Source: DASQZT01 sp963728965 (GTDB lineage: Bacteria; Acidobacteriota; Terriglobia; Bryobacterales; Bryobacteraceae). From it: DNA of 64,000 nt. The first letter of the stretch is position 1. Every line of letters begins with the position of its first letter. The notes below the pieces were generated by a model, which had not been told where the DNA came from, searched no databases, and saw only the letters and a program-made list of their open reading frames with translations. The translations under genes and the position numbers were made by a program. Location of the stretch: the NCBI GenBank assembly GCA_963728965.1, contig CAVSMH010000012.1, forward strand, positions 744,001-808,000, in the 5' to 3' direction. Of the stretch, positions 44,391 through 52,582 are shown piece by piece.

Positions 44391-45414
44391 ACTGCTCGCC
44401 GACCGCTCCCTTCAGGCTCAGGACACCTTCCGATTCGAGTTGGCGTACGATGGCGATGATCTGCTGCTGCGCCGCCTCGACTTCCTTGATCTTGATGGGG
44501 CCGAGGGCCTCCATGTCTTCCTTCAGCATGTCGGCGCCGCGCTGCGACATGCAGCCCAGCATCTGATTTTTCAACTGCTCGCTGGTGCCCTTGAGCGCCA
44601 CCGTCAGGACCTTCCGGTCCACCCGTCCCAGGACCTCCTTCAGCCCCATGGGGTCGATGAGCAGCAGATCTTCAAAGACGAACATCAAATGACGGATGGT
44701 CTCGCCCAGATTGGCATCGTGACCCTGGATGTGATCCAGAATCTCGCGGCCGGAAGCCGAGTCGAGGCGGTTCAACATCTCCGCCACGGCTCGCACGCCG
44801 CCATACGACTCGCGGCTGAATTCGCCGAGCGCCTGAAGCTTCTGGCCGATGACGGCGGCGATCTTGTGGACAATTTCGGGGGAAATCTGGTCGAGGCACG
44901 CCATTCTCTGGGCCACATCCGAGCGCAGGCCGGCCGGGAGGGACATCAGCAGGGCGGCGGCTTGCGTGGCGGTAAGGTGGGACAGGATCAGGGCGATGGT
45001 CTGGGGGTGCTCATTGTGAATGAACTTGGCGAGTTGCTGCGGATCGGCTTTTTGCAGGGCATCGAACGAGGCTGCCTCGGCGCCCAATGCCTTGGCCAGC
45101 CGGTCGAGCAGGCGCTTGGCGGTTTCCGGACTGAAGGCCCGCATGAGCACTTTCTTGGCATATTCCACACCTCCGCGGGCCACGTAATCGCCGGCCGTGC
45201 AGAGGTGATGAAACTCGTTGAGGAGACTCTCGGCCTGCTCGGAGGAAATGGCAGTGATCTTGGCCACTTCGCGAGTCACCTTCTGGACCTCTTCCTCGGA
45301 GAGATGTTGCATCATATCCGCGGCGGCTTCCTCACCCAATGTGACCAGGAGCATGGCGGCCTTCCGCAGACCGGTCATGGTTTCGGCATCGGATTTGGTG
45401 GTGTTGACGATCAT
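44380..45414 (-). CDS. fliG: Flagellar motor switch protein FliG
   Basis: A 344-aa rotor protein that links the MS ring to the C ring and contacts the stator. It has the N-terminal domain (GLRKAAMLLVTLGEEAAADM), the middle domain with the EHPQTIALILSHL motif (EHPQ), and the C-terminal torque domain (MFVFEDLLLIDPMGLKEVL; MSQRGADMLKEDMEALGPIK). Order and length are standard. It lies 6 bp after fliF. Confidence 0.95.
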   Translation of the reverse strand: MIVNTTKSDAETMTGLRKAAMLLVTLGEEAAADMMQHLSEEEVQKVTREVAKITAISSEQAESLLNEFHHLCTAGDYVARGGVEYAKKVLMRAFSPETAKRLLDRLAKALGAEAASFDALQKADPQQLAKFIHNEHPQTIALILSHLTATQAAALLMSLPAGLRSDVAQRMACLDQISPEIVHKIAAVIGQKLQALGEFSRESYGGVRAVAEMLNRLDSASGREILDHIQGHDANLGETIRHLMFVFEDLLLIDPMGLKEVLGRVDRKVLTVALKGTSEQLKNQMLGCMSQRGADMLKEDMEALGPIKIKEVEAAQQQIIAIVRQLESEGVLSLKGAVGEQYVV

Positions 45415-45420
45415 GGGGCG

Positions 45421-47124
45421 TCAGCTCTCCTCATCGCGGATCCAGGTGCGCAGGATTTGTGCCGAGACCTCGGAGTCTTTTTTGATCTTCTCGCGCAGGT
45501 GTTTGGCGAGGATCTCGGCTGTTTTGGGAATGACCGGCGCGAGCTTGAGGGCCTGCAAGGCCTGCGAATCCAGCTTGTGCTGGAGCGCTTCCCGTTCGGC
45601 GAGTTTGCTCTCGATCTGTTTTTCCACCGCGGCGGAATCGAGCGAGTCCGGCGGGGCGGCGTCGCCGGCGGCGAGCGCCGCGGGCGCGGTGACCGCAGCG
45701 TTCTTTTCGGCGCGCTTCGTCTTCCGCCGGAGCAGGAAGAGAATCGCCAGCACCAGCAGCACGATCATGCCGGCCGCCGCACCGCCAACGATAATCAGCG
45801 TCTTTCGATCGAGTGTCTTCAGCCGATCGAGAGGATTCTGGGAGGGCGGCGCGGAGGGGGCGGGCGCGGACGACTCGGGAGCTTCGAGGAGCAGGGTGGT
45901 CTCGAAAGGCAGGGTGTCGATTACGATCTGGTCGCCGCGTTCGGCGCTGAAACCGGTGATACCCGCGACCAGGTCGCGGATCACTTTCAGTTTTTCGGGT
46001 GGGGGCGGAACCAGAACCTTCTTGAACCCGTTTCCGTCCTTCTGCCAGGTGACATCCTGATCGACCAGAACCGCCAACGACATTTTCCTGACGCCGCCGG
46101 CCGGCAGCCGCATCTTCTTCACGGTCCGGCTGGACTGATAGGTGATGTTCTCGGTAACCCGGGAGATGTTTTTGCCGTTGCCGGCGGGGCGCGAGGTGGG
46201 GCGGGGGAGGGTCGAAGGGGTACCGGGGACGCCGCTCGCGCCGGCCGAACCGGAGCTGTCCTCGGTGCGTTGCGAACTCACCATGACCGAGCGGGCGGGA
46301 TCGAACACTTCTTCGCTCTGCTCGCCGCCCGAAAAATCACACTCGACCGAGACCCCGGCGCGGTACTTGTTGGACCCGAGGAGTGGTTCGAGGGTGGAGT
46401 TGATTTTGGCCAGGAGATCGGCTTCGATCTTCTGGCGGTAGTCGAGGGTGGCCTCCGAGGCTTCCGGGCCGTCGGGTAATCTGGCTGCTTTGGGGCGGCC
46501 CAACAGGTTCCCGTTCATGTCGAGTACGGACACGGCTTCGGGTGTGAGCCCTTCCACCGCGCTGGAAACCAAGTGGTCGATCGCGAGCACGTTTTGCGGC
46601 GCCAGGCGGGCTCCGGGGCGCAGTTTGACCAGGACGCTAGCCTTGGCGGGCTGCTGCGATTCGAGAAAGACGGATTCTTTGGGGAAGGTGATGTGGACGC
46701 GGGCCTGTTCCACTTCGGCCAGGGACATGACGGAGCGTTCCAGCTCCCCTTCGAGGGCCCGGCGGAAGTTGATGTGTTCGGTGAACTCGGTGGCGCCGAG
46801 GTTGGTCTTGTCGAAGAGCTCGAACCCCATGCGGCCGGTCTTGGGGAGTCCGGCGGCGGCCATACCCAGGCGGAGCTCGGCGAGGCGGGCGGACGGTACG
46901 AGCACGGCCCCACCGGCTTCCGGCAGGCGGTATTCGACGCCGGACTCTTTGAGCTTCTGCACGATTCCAGCGGCATCCTCCGGCGCCAGGCCGGTGAACA
47001 ACGGCTTGAAATCGGCTTCGCGCTGGTGCTTGACGAGGGCATAAAGCCCCACGCCGAGGAGCAACGCGACCACGACGATGCTGATCCGCTGACGGATCGA
47101 AAGGTTAGCCAGGATTCTCTTCAT
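45421..47124 (-). CDS. fliF: Flagellar MS-ring protein FliF
   Basis: A 567-aa inner-membrane ring protein. The N-terminal membrane segment (ISIVVVALLLGVGLYALV) precedes the ring-building motifs (FKPLFTGLAPEDAAGIVQKL, EGELERSVMSLAEVEQARVH) and the SSAVEGLTPEAVSVLD stretch. A second membrane segment lies at about 445-465 (TLIIVGGAAAGMIVLLVLAI), followed by a cytoplasmic tail that binds FliG. It starts 56 bp after fliE. Confidence 0.95.
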   Translation of the reverse strand: MKRILANLSIRQRISIVVVALLLGVGLYALVKHQREADFKPLFTGLAPEDAAGIVQKLKESGVEYRLPEAGGAVLVPSARLAELRLGMAAAGLPKTGRMGFELFDKTNLGATEFTEHINFRRALEGELERSVMSLAEVEQARVHITFPKESVFLESQQPAKASVLVKLRPGARLAPQNVLAIDHLVSSAVEGLTPEAVSVLDMNGNLLGRPKAARLPDGPEASEATLDYRQKIEADLLAKINSTLEPLLGSNKYRAGVSVECDFSGGEQSEEVFDPARSVMVSSQRTEDSSGSAGASGVPGTPSTLPRPTSRPAGNGKNISRVTENITYQSSRTVKKMRLPAGGVRKMSLAVLVDQDVTWQKDGNGFKKVLVPPPPEKLKVIRDLVAGITGFSAERGDQIVIDTLPFETTLLLEAPESSAPAPSAPPSQNPLDRLKTLDRKTLIIVGGAAAGMIVLLVLAILFLLRRKTKRAEKNAAVTAPAALAAGDAAPPDSLDSAAVEKQIESKLAEREALQHKLDSQALQALKLAPVIPKTAEILAKHLREKIKKDSEVSAQILRTWIRDEES

Positions 47125-47180
47125 GTGGCTTCGCCGGCCTGTTACTTACATCGGCGGGTGGGGCCGAAAACCTGATACCT

Positions 47181-47477
47181 TTACATCTGCATGCGCATAA
47201 TTTCCTGGTAGGCGCTCACTACTTTGTTCCGGACCTGCTGAAACAGCTCGAACGACAACTCAGCGCGCTGCGTCGCCAGGATCGTGGTGTGCAACTCCTC
47301 GCCTTCGCCGGAAAGGAAGCGGGAGACCGCCGAGGAGGCGTTCTGGCCGACGGCCTCGACACCCTGGATGGCTCCCAACAGCATGTTCTGGAAGTCGCCG
47401 CCGCCTCGCGCTTCGGTGGCGGGCGCCACCGGAAACGAAATGCCGGCGCCGGAAATAGGAGAAATCGGTGCTGCCAT
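47181..47477 (-). CDS. fliE: Flagellar hook-basal body protein FliE
   Basis: A 98-aa protein. GGDFQNMLLGAIQGVEAVGQ and TILATQRAELSFELFQQVRNKVVSAYQEIMRMQM are the conserved C-terminal features of FliE, the adaptor between MS ring and rod. It lies between flgC and fliF, the canonical order, 8 bp from flgC. Confidence 0.93.
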   Translation of the reverse strand: MAAPISPISGAGISFPVAPATEARGGGDFQNMLLGAIQGVEAVGQNASSAVSRFLSGEGEELHTTILATQRAELSFELFQQVRNKVVSAYQEIMRMQM

Positions 47478-47485
47478 AAGTCATC

Positions 47486-47920
47486 TCAACGGAACAGGTC
47501 GATGGAACGCTGGATCATGTCCTTGACGGCCGCAATGGCGGCCACATTGGCCTGGTAGCCCCGGGATGCAGCCATCAAGTCCACCATGTCCTCGGCGGGG
47601 TTCACCCGGGGGAAGGCGACATAGCCGTCGCGGTCGGCATCCGGATGGCCGGGCATGAATCGCATTTCCGGCGGGCGGGTATCCACCACGACCTCGGAGA
47701 CCGCGACTCCGCCCGGAGCGTTCAACTCCGCATCGAGGACCGAGGAGAAGGGGGAAGCCGCCGGGGCGCTCTCGAACACCGCGTCTTTCCGGCGGTAAGG
47801 GCCGCCTTCGGGCGTCCGGGTGGTTTCGGAGTTGGCGAGGTTTTCGGTGAGCAATTCGGCGCGGACACGCTGGGCAGCCATGCCGGAGGAGCCGATGGAG
47901 AGCACGGAAAAGAGGCTCAT
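47486..47920 (-). CDS. flgC: Flagellar basal-body rod protein FlgC
   Basis: A 144-aa proximal rod protein. The N-terminus MSLFSVLSIGSSGMAAQRVR and the motif TENLANSETTRTPEGGPYRR match the flg_bb_rod signature. The C-terminus VDLMAASRGYQANVAAIAAV is diagnostic for FlgC. ATG 47920 overlaps the flgB stop (ATGA); the frame is open further upstream inside flgB but that part is not FlgC. Confidence 0.94.
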   Translation of the reverse strand: MSLFSVLSIGSSGMAAQRVRAELLTENLANSETTRTPEGGPYRRKDAVFESAPAASPFSSVLDAELNAPGGVAVSEVVVDTRPPEMRFMPGHPDADRDGYVAFPRVNPAEDMVDLMAASRGYQANVAAIAAVKDMIQRSIDLFR

Positions 47921-48249
47921 GCGTTCTTGCCTTCCTGAATAGCCGAGCGTACGACCCGGATCTGCGAGCGGAGGAGGTTCGAGGCGAGCTGGAATCGCAG
48001 AGCGTTTTCCGCCAGCAGACGCGACTCGCGATCGACACTGACGTCGTTTCCGTCGTTTTTGACCTTGAGGCCGTCCACGCCCGTAATCCGTGGAGACCCA
48101 AGGGCATTTTGGAATTCGGCTTGAAAGTCGACGTCCCGGGTGCGATAACCCGGTGTATCGGCGTTGGCGATGTTGGAAGCTACCAGCTTCTGACGGGTGC
48201 TGAGCAGGTCCATGTACCGCTCTAATTGCGTGGCTAGTCGGTCGAGCAT
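47917..48249 (-). CDS. flgB: Flagellar basal-body rod protein FlgB
   Basis: A 110-aa proximal rod protein. RQKLVASNIANADTPGYRTRDVDF is the conserved rod signature (given here only in part: NIANADTPGYRTRDVDF) and the C-terminal RFQLASNLLRSQIRVVRSAI pairs with it. It is the first gene of the flagellar operon. A sigma54-like motif lies just upstream of the start. Confidence 0.93.
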   Translation of the reverse strand: MLDRLATQLERYMDLLSTRQKLVASNIANADTPGYRTRDVDFQAEFQNALGSPRITGVDGLKVKNDGNDVSVDRESRLLAENALRFQLASNLLRSQIRVVRSAIQEGKNA

Positions 48250-48262
48250 GGCGCCATGGGAA

Positions 48263-48280
48263 ATGCAGGAATCGGGCCAA
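48263..48280 (-). promoter_or_regulatory. Candidate sigma54 promoter of the flagellar operon
   Basis: Read on the minus strand, TTGGCCCGATTCCTGCAT has the GG-N10-GC spacing of sigma54 -24/-12 elements. Predicted transcription would start only a few bases before the flgB ATG (48249), giving a very short leader and no clear ribosome site, which weakens the call. Confidence 0.4.
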
Positions 48281-48742
48281 TCAGGGAAAGGTCATTAGAA
48301 TGAGTGGAAAAGATAATCGAGGCGCGACAAAATTATGGCAGGGGGCAAAATGCTGTCACGCGGCAGGCGGCGGAGAGCCAGCGCCTCAAGGACATAAGCC
48401 ATTGAATCTAAAGTAGATATGATAACACGCGCAATTCTTGAGCAGGCCCGGGCAGGGCGGTCACCAATTCTCGGGAAATAAAACACGTTAGAAAACAACA
48501 ACTTAGCTTTCTTATAACCCGGTACGTGGACGACGAAGGATTAGTTTGAAGTTGCAGGATCGCTGTTTGCAACGCGGTCATTTACAGCAAAAGATGTCCA
48601 CTGAGCCGATCATTATTATTGTCACCGGACTGTGCGGCCTGAGCTGTTTCTAAGCTAAACCCCAACATCGCGCTCCACAGGCGCGTTTCTTTCGAATACC
48701 CCCCGATGGGGGCTGCCAATTCCACGGCGAAAGCTGGTACTA

Positions 48743-48782
48743 TTCTTTGGGGATATTCCCATTTGGAAATATCCCCAAAGAA
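48743..48782. repeat. 19-bp near-perfect inverted repeat before the TPR-CHAT gene
   Basis: Arms TTCTTTGGGGATATTCCCA (48743-48761) and the reverse complement of 48764-48782 agree at 18 of 19 positions, with a 2-nt centre. It sits about 45 bp before the TTG start of the TPR-CHAT gene. It could be an operator for a dimeric regulator or a strong RNA hairpin in the leader or a terminator of upstream transcription. There is no U-run. Confidence 0.7.
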
Positions 48783-48827
48783 ACACCAGGTATTCATAAA
48801 TTCAAACAAAGCCCGGGAGCTGGACTC

Positions 48828-51251
48828 TTGAAAACAGCCATGCTGTTGGCTTGTTGCCTGCTCATCTTCCCGCTCACCGGTACGGTACCACGTTCCGGCC
48901 GGAAGGCGAGGGCGAAGCCCTTGGCAGCCAGAGAAGATCTTTTCGCTCGCAAAGCGGCGTTTACCACGTTGCTGGTGGACGGCCGCGACCGGTTTGTGGA
49001 AGGCCACTATGAAGCCGCGCGGAGCCGTTTCGAGGAGGCGCGCCGGATGGCGCTAGCCGCGGGCGACGTGTCGCAGGCGGCGCGGGCGCTGGGCAATTCG
49101 GGGGGCTGCGCCTATGCCACGCACCAATATCAGTTGGCGCTGCGGACGTTTCTGGAGGCTCGCCGGATTGCCGAATCGGCGCACGATGTCAGCTACGCGG
49201 CGGTCCTGGACGCGAATATCGCCTCGCTGTACGGCCAGATGGGGGAAGTGAAAGCGGCGGTGGAGTGGCTGCGCGGCAGTTTGCGGACCATGAGCGGCAA
49301 GGATCGGCGGGACCATCTTCCCAAGCTACAGATCGAGATGGGCTCGCTGCTGGCGCGGGTGGGCCGAATGGCGGAAGCGCGCGAGATGTTCCGGCAGGGG
49401 ATCGAGGGCGCCGAAAGCGCGGGGGACGAGGAACTGCGCGCCACGGCGTGGAACCGGCTGGGTGAGGATTTCCTGAGGAAAAACCAGCTTCCCGAGGCCG
49501 AGCGGGCGCTGCTCGAAGCATTTGAAATCCGCAAGCTGCAGCACCTGCCGCTAATCTATTCTTATTGCAATCTGGGTAAGCTGAGGCTGGAACAGGGGCA
49601 GTTGGAGACGGCGTCGGCGCTGCTGGATCGCGCCGTGGAATTGAGCTCCGAGCCGCGCGGGCCGATGCCCGAGTGGCAGCTTTATGAAGCACGGGGCAGG
49701 GTGCACCTGGCACAGGGGCAGTTGGCGGAAGCCGTAGCGGACCTGCGGATCGCCCTGCGGCTGGGAAGAGCATGGCGCTGGTCGGTGCCCGCCGACGAAT
49801 TCGCGCGGCTGGGTTCGGAGGGAGTCCTGGGGCCACTTTATTCCGCGCTGGTCGAGGCGGCCAACCGGCTCTATTTGGCGACGGGCGACACGGCGGTGGC
49901 GGCGGAGAGTTTTGAGGCGGCGGAGGAGAACCGCGCGGCCAGCCTGCGCTGGCTGGTAAGCGGACGTGCCGGATCCGAGGCTAGCCTGCCGCCGGTTTAC
50001 TGGGAAGCGCAGGCCCGGCTGCAACGGGCGGAAGTAGAGCTGCTGCGTGGCGGCGGCGCGCCGGCGCAGGAGACCGTGGAAGCCGCGCGCGCCGAGGTGG
50101 TGCGGATGGAGACCATGTTCGAACCGGGCTCGCGGCCGGTACCGGCAGCCCTGCTGGCGCGAACGCGGGCAGCGCTCGCGCCCGATACCGTGCTGCTCTG
50201 CTTCCATCTGGGCAAGTCGATCTCGTGGCTGTGGGCGGTTGACCGGGAAGGCCTGGCGTTATTCGCGTTACCGGGGAAGGCAGAGGTGGAGGGCCAGGTT
50301 CAGGCCTTCGTCGAGGCACTCCGCGACGACCGGCCGGAACTGATGGAGGCCAGTGCCAGGCTCTACCGGACACTCTTCGGCAGGCTTCCGGCACACCTCA
50401 GCGGGAAGAGCCGCTGGCTGCTGGCCCTGGATCAGGCGCTCTTTGAGGTACCCGTGGCGGCATTGGTGGAAACGGCCGGCGTTCATCCGGTATATGTCGC
50501 CCAGCGGCATACCACGGAAGTGATCCCGGGGGCCGGGTATTGGCTGGAGTCGGCGAGCCGGGAGCATCTCACTGCCTTAGCGCCGCTGTTCGTCGGCATT
50601 GGGGATCCGGTGTACAACGGCGCCGACGAGCGGGCGCCCCGAGGATCCACCGCGGCAACCCAGACGGCTGCCGCGAGAAGCGCGCTGGTCCTGCCACGCC
50701 TGGTGGGCAGCGCCGCGGAATTGGAAGCCTGCGCGCGCGCCTGGAACGGCCAATCCACCCTGTTGACGGGCGGGGATGCGACCGGGTTGAGACTGCGGGA
50801 ACAGTTGCGGCGATCGCCCGCCGTGGTGCATTTCGCGACCCATATCGTGGGCAGCCCAGACGCGAACCGTGAGGGCCTGATCGCCCTGAGCCTGAACCAC
50901 GGAGGCGAGGCGGAACTCCTGCCGCCGCTCGAAATCTCGCGGTGGAGAATCCGCGCGGGTGTGGTGGTTTTGAACGGTTGCCACTCGTCGGCCGGCCAAA
51001 GGCCGTGGTCGGGACTGATGGGGCTGACGCGGGCCTGGCTGTCGGCCGGGGCGGAATCGGTGGTGGCCAGTTTGTGGGATACTCCTGACGACTCGGGGCC
51101 AATGTTCCGTATTTTTTATTACAATTTAAGAAAACAGCAGGACCAGAATGCTGTTCGAGCGCTGCGCCTGGCGCAGGTGGAGATGATCCAGGCCGGCGAT
51201 TGGCGCGCCCACCCGCGGTACTGGGGGGCGTATTTTGTGGTGGGAAGCTAA
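48828..51251 (+). CDS. Exported TPR-CHAT protein (caspase-like peptidase)
   Basis: A protein of about 807 aa. TTG 48828 has GGGAG 8 nt upstream and gives a signal-peptide-like N-terminus (MKTAMLLACCLLIFPLTG if read as Met); ATG 48840 is an alternative. Residues ~40-420 form TPR-like helical repeats (EGHYEAARSRFEEARRMAL; QYQLALRTFLEARRIAE; EAREMFRQGIEGAE). The C-terminal CHAT domain (~490-807) has the caspase-type dyad His672 (VHFATHIVG) and Cys718 (VVLNGCHSSAG), plus SAGAESVVASLWDTPDD. Family knowledge: CHAT proteins are cysteine peptidases, often activated by partner binding. Its stop overlaps the sigma-factor ATG by one base. Confidence 0.88.
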   Translation: MKTAMLLACCLLIFPLTGTVPRSGRKARAKPLAAREDLFARKAAFTTLLVDGRDRFVEGHYEAARSRFEEARRMALAAGDVSQAARALGNSGGCAYATHQYQLALRTFLEARRIAESAHDVSYAAVLDANIASLYGQMGEVKAAVEWLRGSLRTMSGKDRRDHLPKLQIEMGSLLARVGRMAEAREMFRQGIEGAESAGDEELRATAWNRLGEDFLRKNQLPEAERALLEAFEIRKLQHLPLIYSYCNLGKLRLEQGQLETASALLDRAVELSSEPRGPMPEWQLYEARGRVHLAQGQLAEAVADLRIALRLGRAWRWSVPADEFARLGSEGVLGPLYSALVEAANRLYLATGDTAVAAESFEAAEENRAASLRWLVSGRAGSEASLPPVYWEAQARLQRAEVELLRGGGAPAQETVEAARAEVVRMETMFEPGSRPVPAALLARTRAALAPDTVLLCFHLGKSISWLWAVDREGLALFALPGKAEVEGQVQAFVEALRDDRPELMEASARLYRTLFGRLPAHLSGKSRWLLALDQALFEVPVAALVETAGVHPVYVAQRHTTEVIPGAGYWLESASREHLTALAPLFVGIGDPVYNGADERAPRGSTAATQTAAARSALVLPRLVGSAAELEACARAWNGQSTLLTGGDATGLRLREQLRRSPAVVHFATHIVGSPDANREGLIALSLNHGGEAELLPPLEISRWRIRAGVVVLNGCHSSAGQRPWSGLMGLTRAWLSAGAESVVASLWDTPDDSGPMFRIFYYNLRKQQDQNAVRALRLAQVEMIQAGDWRAHPRYWGAYFVVGS

Positions 51252-51892
51252 TGAACTTCGACTCCGAACCAGCCACCGAGAGCAACGGCGCACCGGCCGA
51301 CCCGTCCTGGCGCATCCTGGTGGAACGTATTGCCAGCGGCGACACCTCCGCGATGGAGGACCTCTACCGCATCTTCTCCAAAGGAGTGCGCTTCTATCTG
51401 TGCCGGCAACTGGGTCCGCAGGACCTGGACGACAAAATTCACGACATTTTTTTGATCATCACGCACGCCATTCAGCGTGGCGAACTGCGTGAGCCCGACC
51501 GACTTATGGGTTACGTCCGGACGATCGTGCGGCGCCAAGTGGCGGCACATATCGACGGGGTGGTACAGGCGCGGCGGAACCAGATCGACCTGGACGTGGG
51601 GGTAGCGGTTTCCGACCAGCAGCCGAATCCGGAACGGAGCCTGATTCAGCAGCAGAACGCCGCCCTTGCCAAACGGATCCTGAACAGCTTACAAAAAAGA
51701 GACCGCGAAGTACTGACGCGGTTCTACTTGCAGGAACAGTCGCCAGAACAAATCTGCAAGGAAATGCAACTGACCGAGACCCAGTTCCGGCTGGTCAAAT
51801 CGAGGGCCAAAGCGCGGTTCGGAGAACTCGGCAAACGGAGGCTGGCACTGCGAACCGGATTCCGGCCGCAGCCGAGTTCCAGCAATATCTGA
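51251..51892 (+). CDS. ECF-type RNA polymerase sigma factor
   Basis: A 213-aa sigma70-family protein. Region 2 (SAMEDLYRIFSKGVRFYL, LDDKIHDIFLIITHAI, DRLMGYVRTIVRRQV) binds core polymerase and the -10 element; region 4 (ILNSLQKRDREVLTRFYLQE, then EQICKEMQLTETQFRLVKS) carries the -35 helix-turn-helix. The linker is short, as in ECF factors. The start TAATG overlaps the CHAT stop, so the two are translationally linked. The downstream zinc-finger membrane protein is its likely anti-sigma factor. Confidence 0.9.
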   Translation: MNFDSEPATESNGAPADPSWRILVERIASGDTSAMEDLYRIFSKGVRFYLCRQLGPQDLDDKIHDIFLIITHAIQRGELREPDRLMGYVRTIVRRQVAAHIDGVVQARRNQIDLDVGVAVSDQQPNPERSLIQQQNAALAKRILNSLQKRDREVLTRFYLQEQSPEQICKEMQLTETQFRLVKSRAKARFGELGKRRLALRTGFRPQPSSSNI

Positions 51893-51959
51893 GAGAAGAA
51901 ACCCGGGACCGGCACATATTTGTTTGAGGAACACCGGTTTAGATACGGAGGATCGGATC

Positions 51960-52565
51960 ATGCGAGTGGCCAGACAGCTCCACATGAATGACGAGCAGAT
52001 TGAACACTACTCGATGGGGCGTATGTCCGAAGAGGACTGCGGGCAGTTTGAAGAGCACCTGCTGATCTGCGAGTCCTGCCAGGGGCGCGTCTCAGAAATG
52101 GACGAATACGTTGCGGCGATGGCGACCGCCGGGCGGGAACTGCGGCGCCAGCCGCAGCGACCGAAGTGGCAAAGCTTCTTTTATGCGCGATGGACGCCCA
52201 TGTTCGCGGCAGCCGCGTTAGCCATCGTGCTGGCGGCGGTAGGGGTGCGGTTCGGCGAGCGCGCCATGGCGCCCGTGGCCGTCAGCGTCAACCTTCAGGC
52301 CACCCGGGGGATGGTATCCCGAGTGCCGGCCGGCCGGCGCATCCAGATGGGCCTGGACTTGGCCGGCCTGCCCGCCGAGGAGGTCTACCGCGTATCGCTG
52401 GTGGACCGCTCCGGAGCCGAGTTGTGGGCCGGTGTCGTGCGGGCGCACAACGCCCAGGCGCGAACCGATATCCCCAAGATGGATGCGGGGGTATATTTCG
52501 TCCGGATCTACGGCGACCAGGCGATGCTGCTGCGCGAGTTCGGTCTGGAAGTAACCGGGAAGTAG
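51960..52565 (+). CDS. Membrane anti-sigma factor with zinc-finger (ZAS-like) domain
   Basis: A 201-aa protein. ATG 51960 has GGAGG 8 nt upstream. The cytoplasmic N-terminus carries H-x3-C-x2-C (His33, Cys37, Cys40 in EEHLLICESCQ), the zinc anti-sigma signature. One membrane segment follows at about 79-97 (TPMFAAAALAIVLAAVGV). The ~100-residue C-terminal part, probably periplasmic, looks beta-rich (VYRVSLVDRSGAELWAGVV; AGVYFVRIYGDQAMLL). It should hold the ECF sigma at the membrane until a signal releases it. The periplasmic domain would be reachable by an exported CHAT protease. Confidence 0.85.
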   Translation: MRVARQLHMNDEQIEHYSMGRMSEEDCGQFEEHLLICESCQGRVSEMDEYVAAMATAGRELRRQPQRPKWQSFFYARWTPMFAAAALAIVLAAVGVRFGERAMAPVAVSVNLQATRGMVSRVPAGRRIQMGLDLAGLPAEEVYRVSLVDRSGAELWAGVVRAHNAQARTDIPKMDAGVYFVRIYGDQAMLLREFGLEVTGK

Positions 52566-52582
52566 ACCACGCTCTCGCGAAG

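Larger units (their letters stand above)
48250..48827. other. 578-bp divergent intergenic region between flgB and the TPR-CHAT gene
   Basis: A+T-richer than the flanks and without a convincing gene; short frames on the minus strand lack conserved features. It holds the sigma54-like motif near flgB, a CCCCC/GGGGG hairpin with a 3-nt loop (48700-48712), and a long palindrome at 48743-48782 (own entry). Promoters for both divergent operons must lie here. Confidence 0.6.

Noticed and set aside
48295..48501. 68-codon minus-strand frame in the flgB/CHAT intergenic gap
   Set aside because: No ribosome site, no similarity pattern, and composition like the surrounding non-coding DNA.
48828..52565. 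Type III-E CRISPR (craspase) locus because of TPR-CHAT plus sigma factor
   Set aside because: No spacer-repeat array and no cas7-11-like gene anywhere in the window; the similarity is in logic only.
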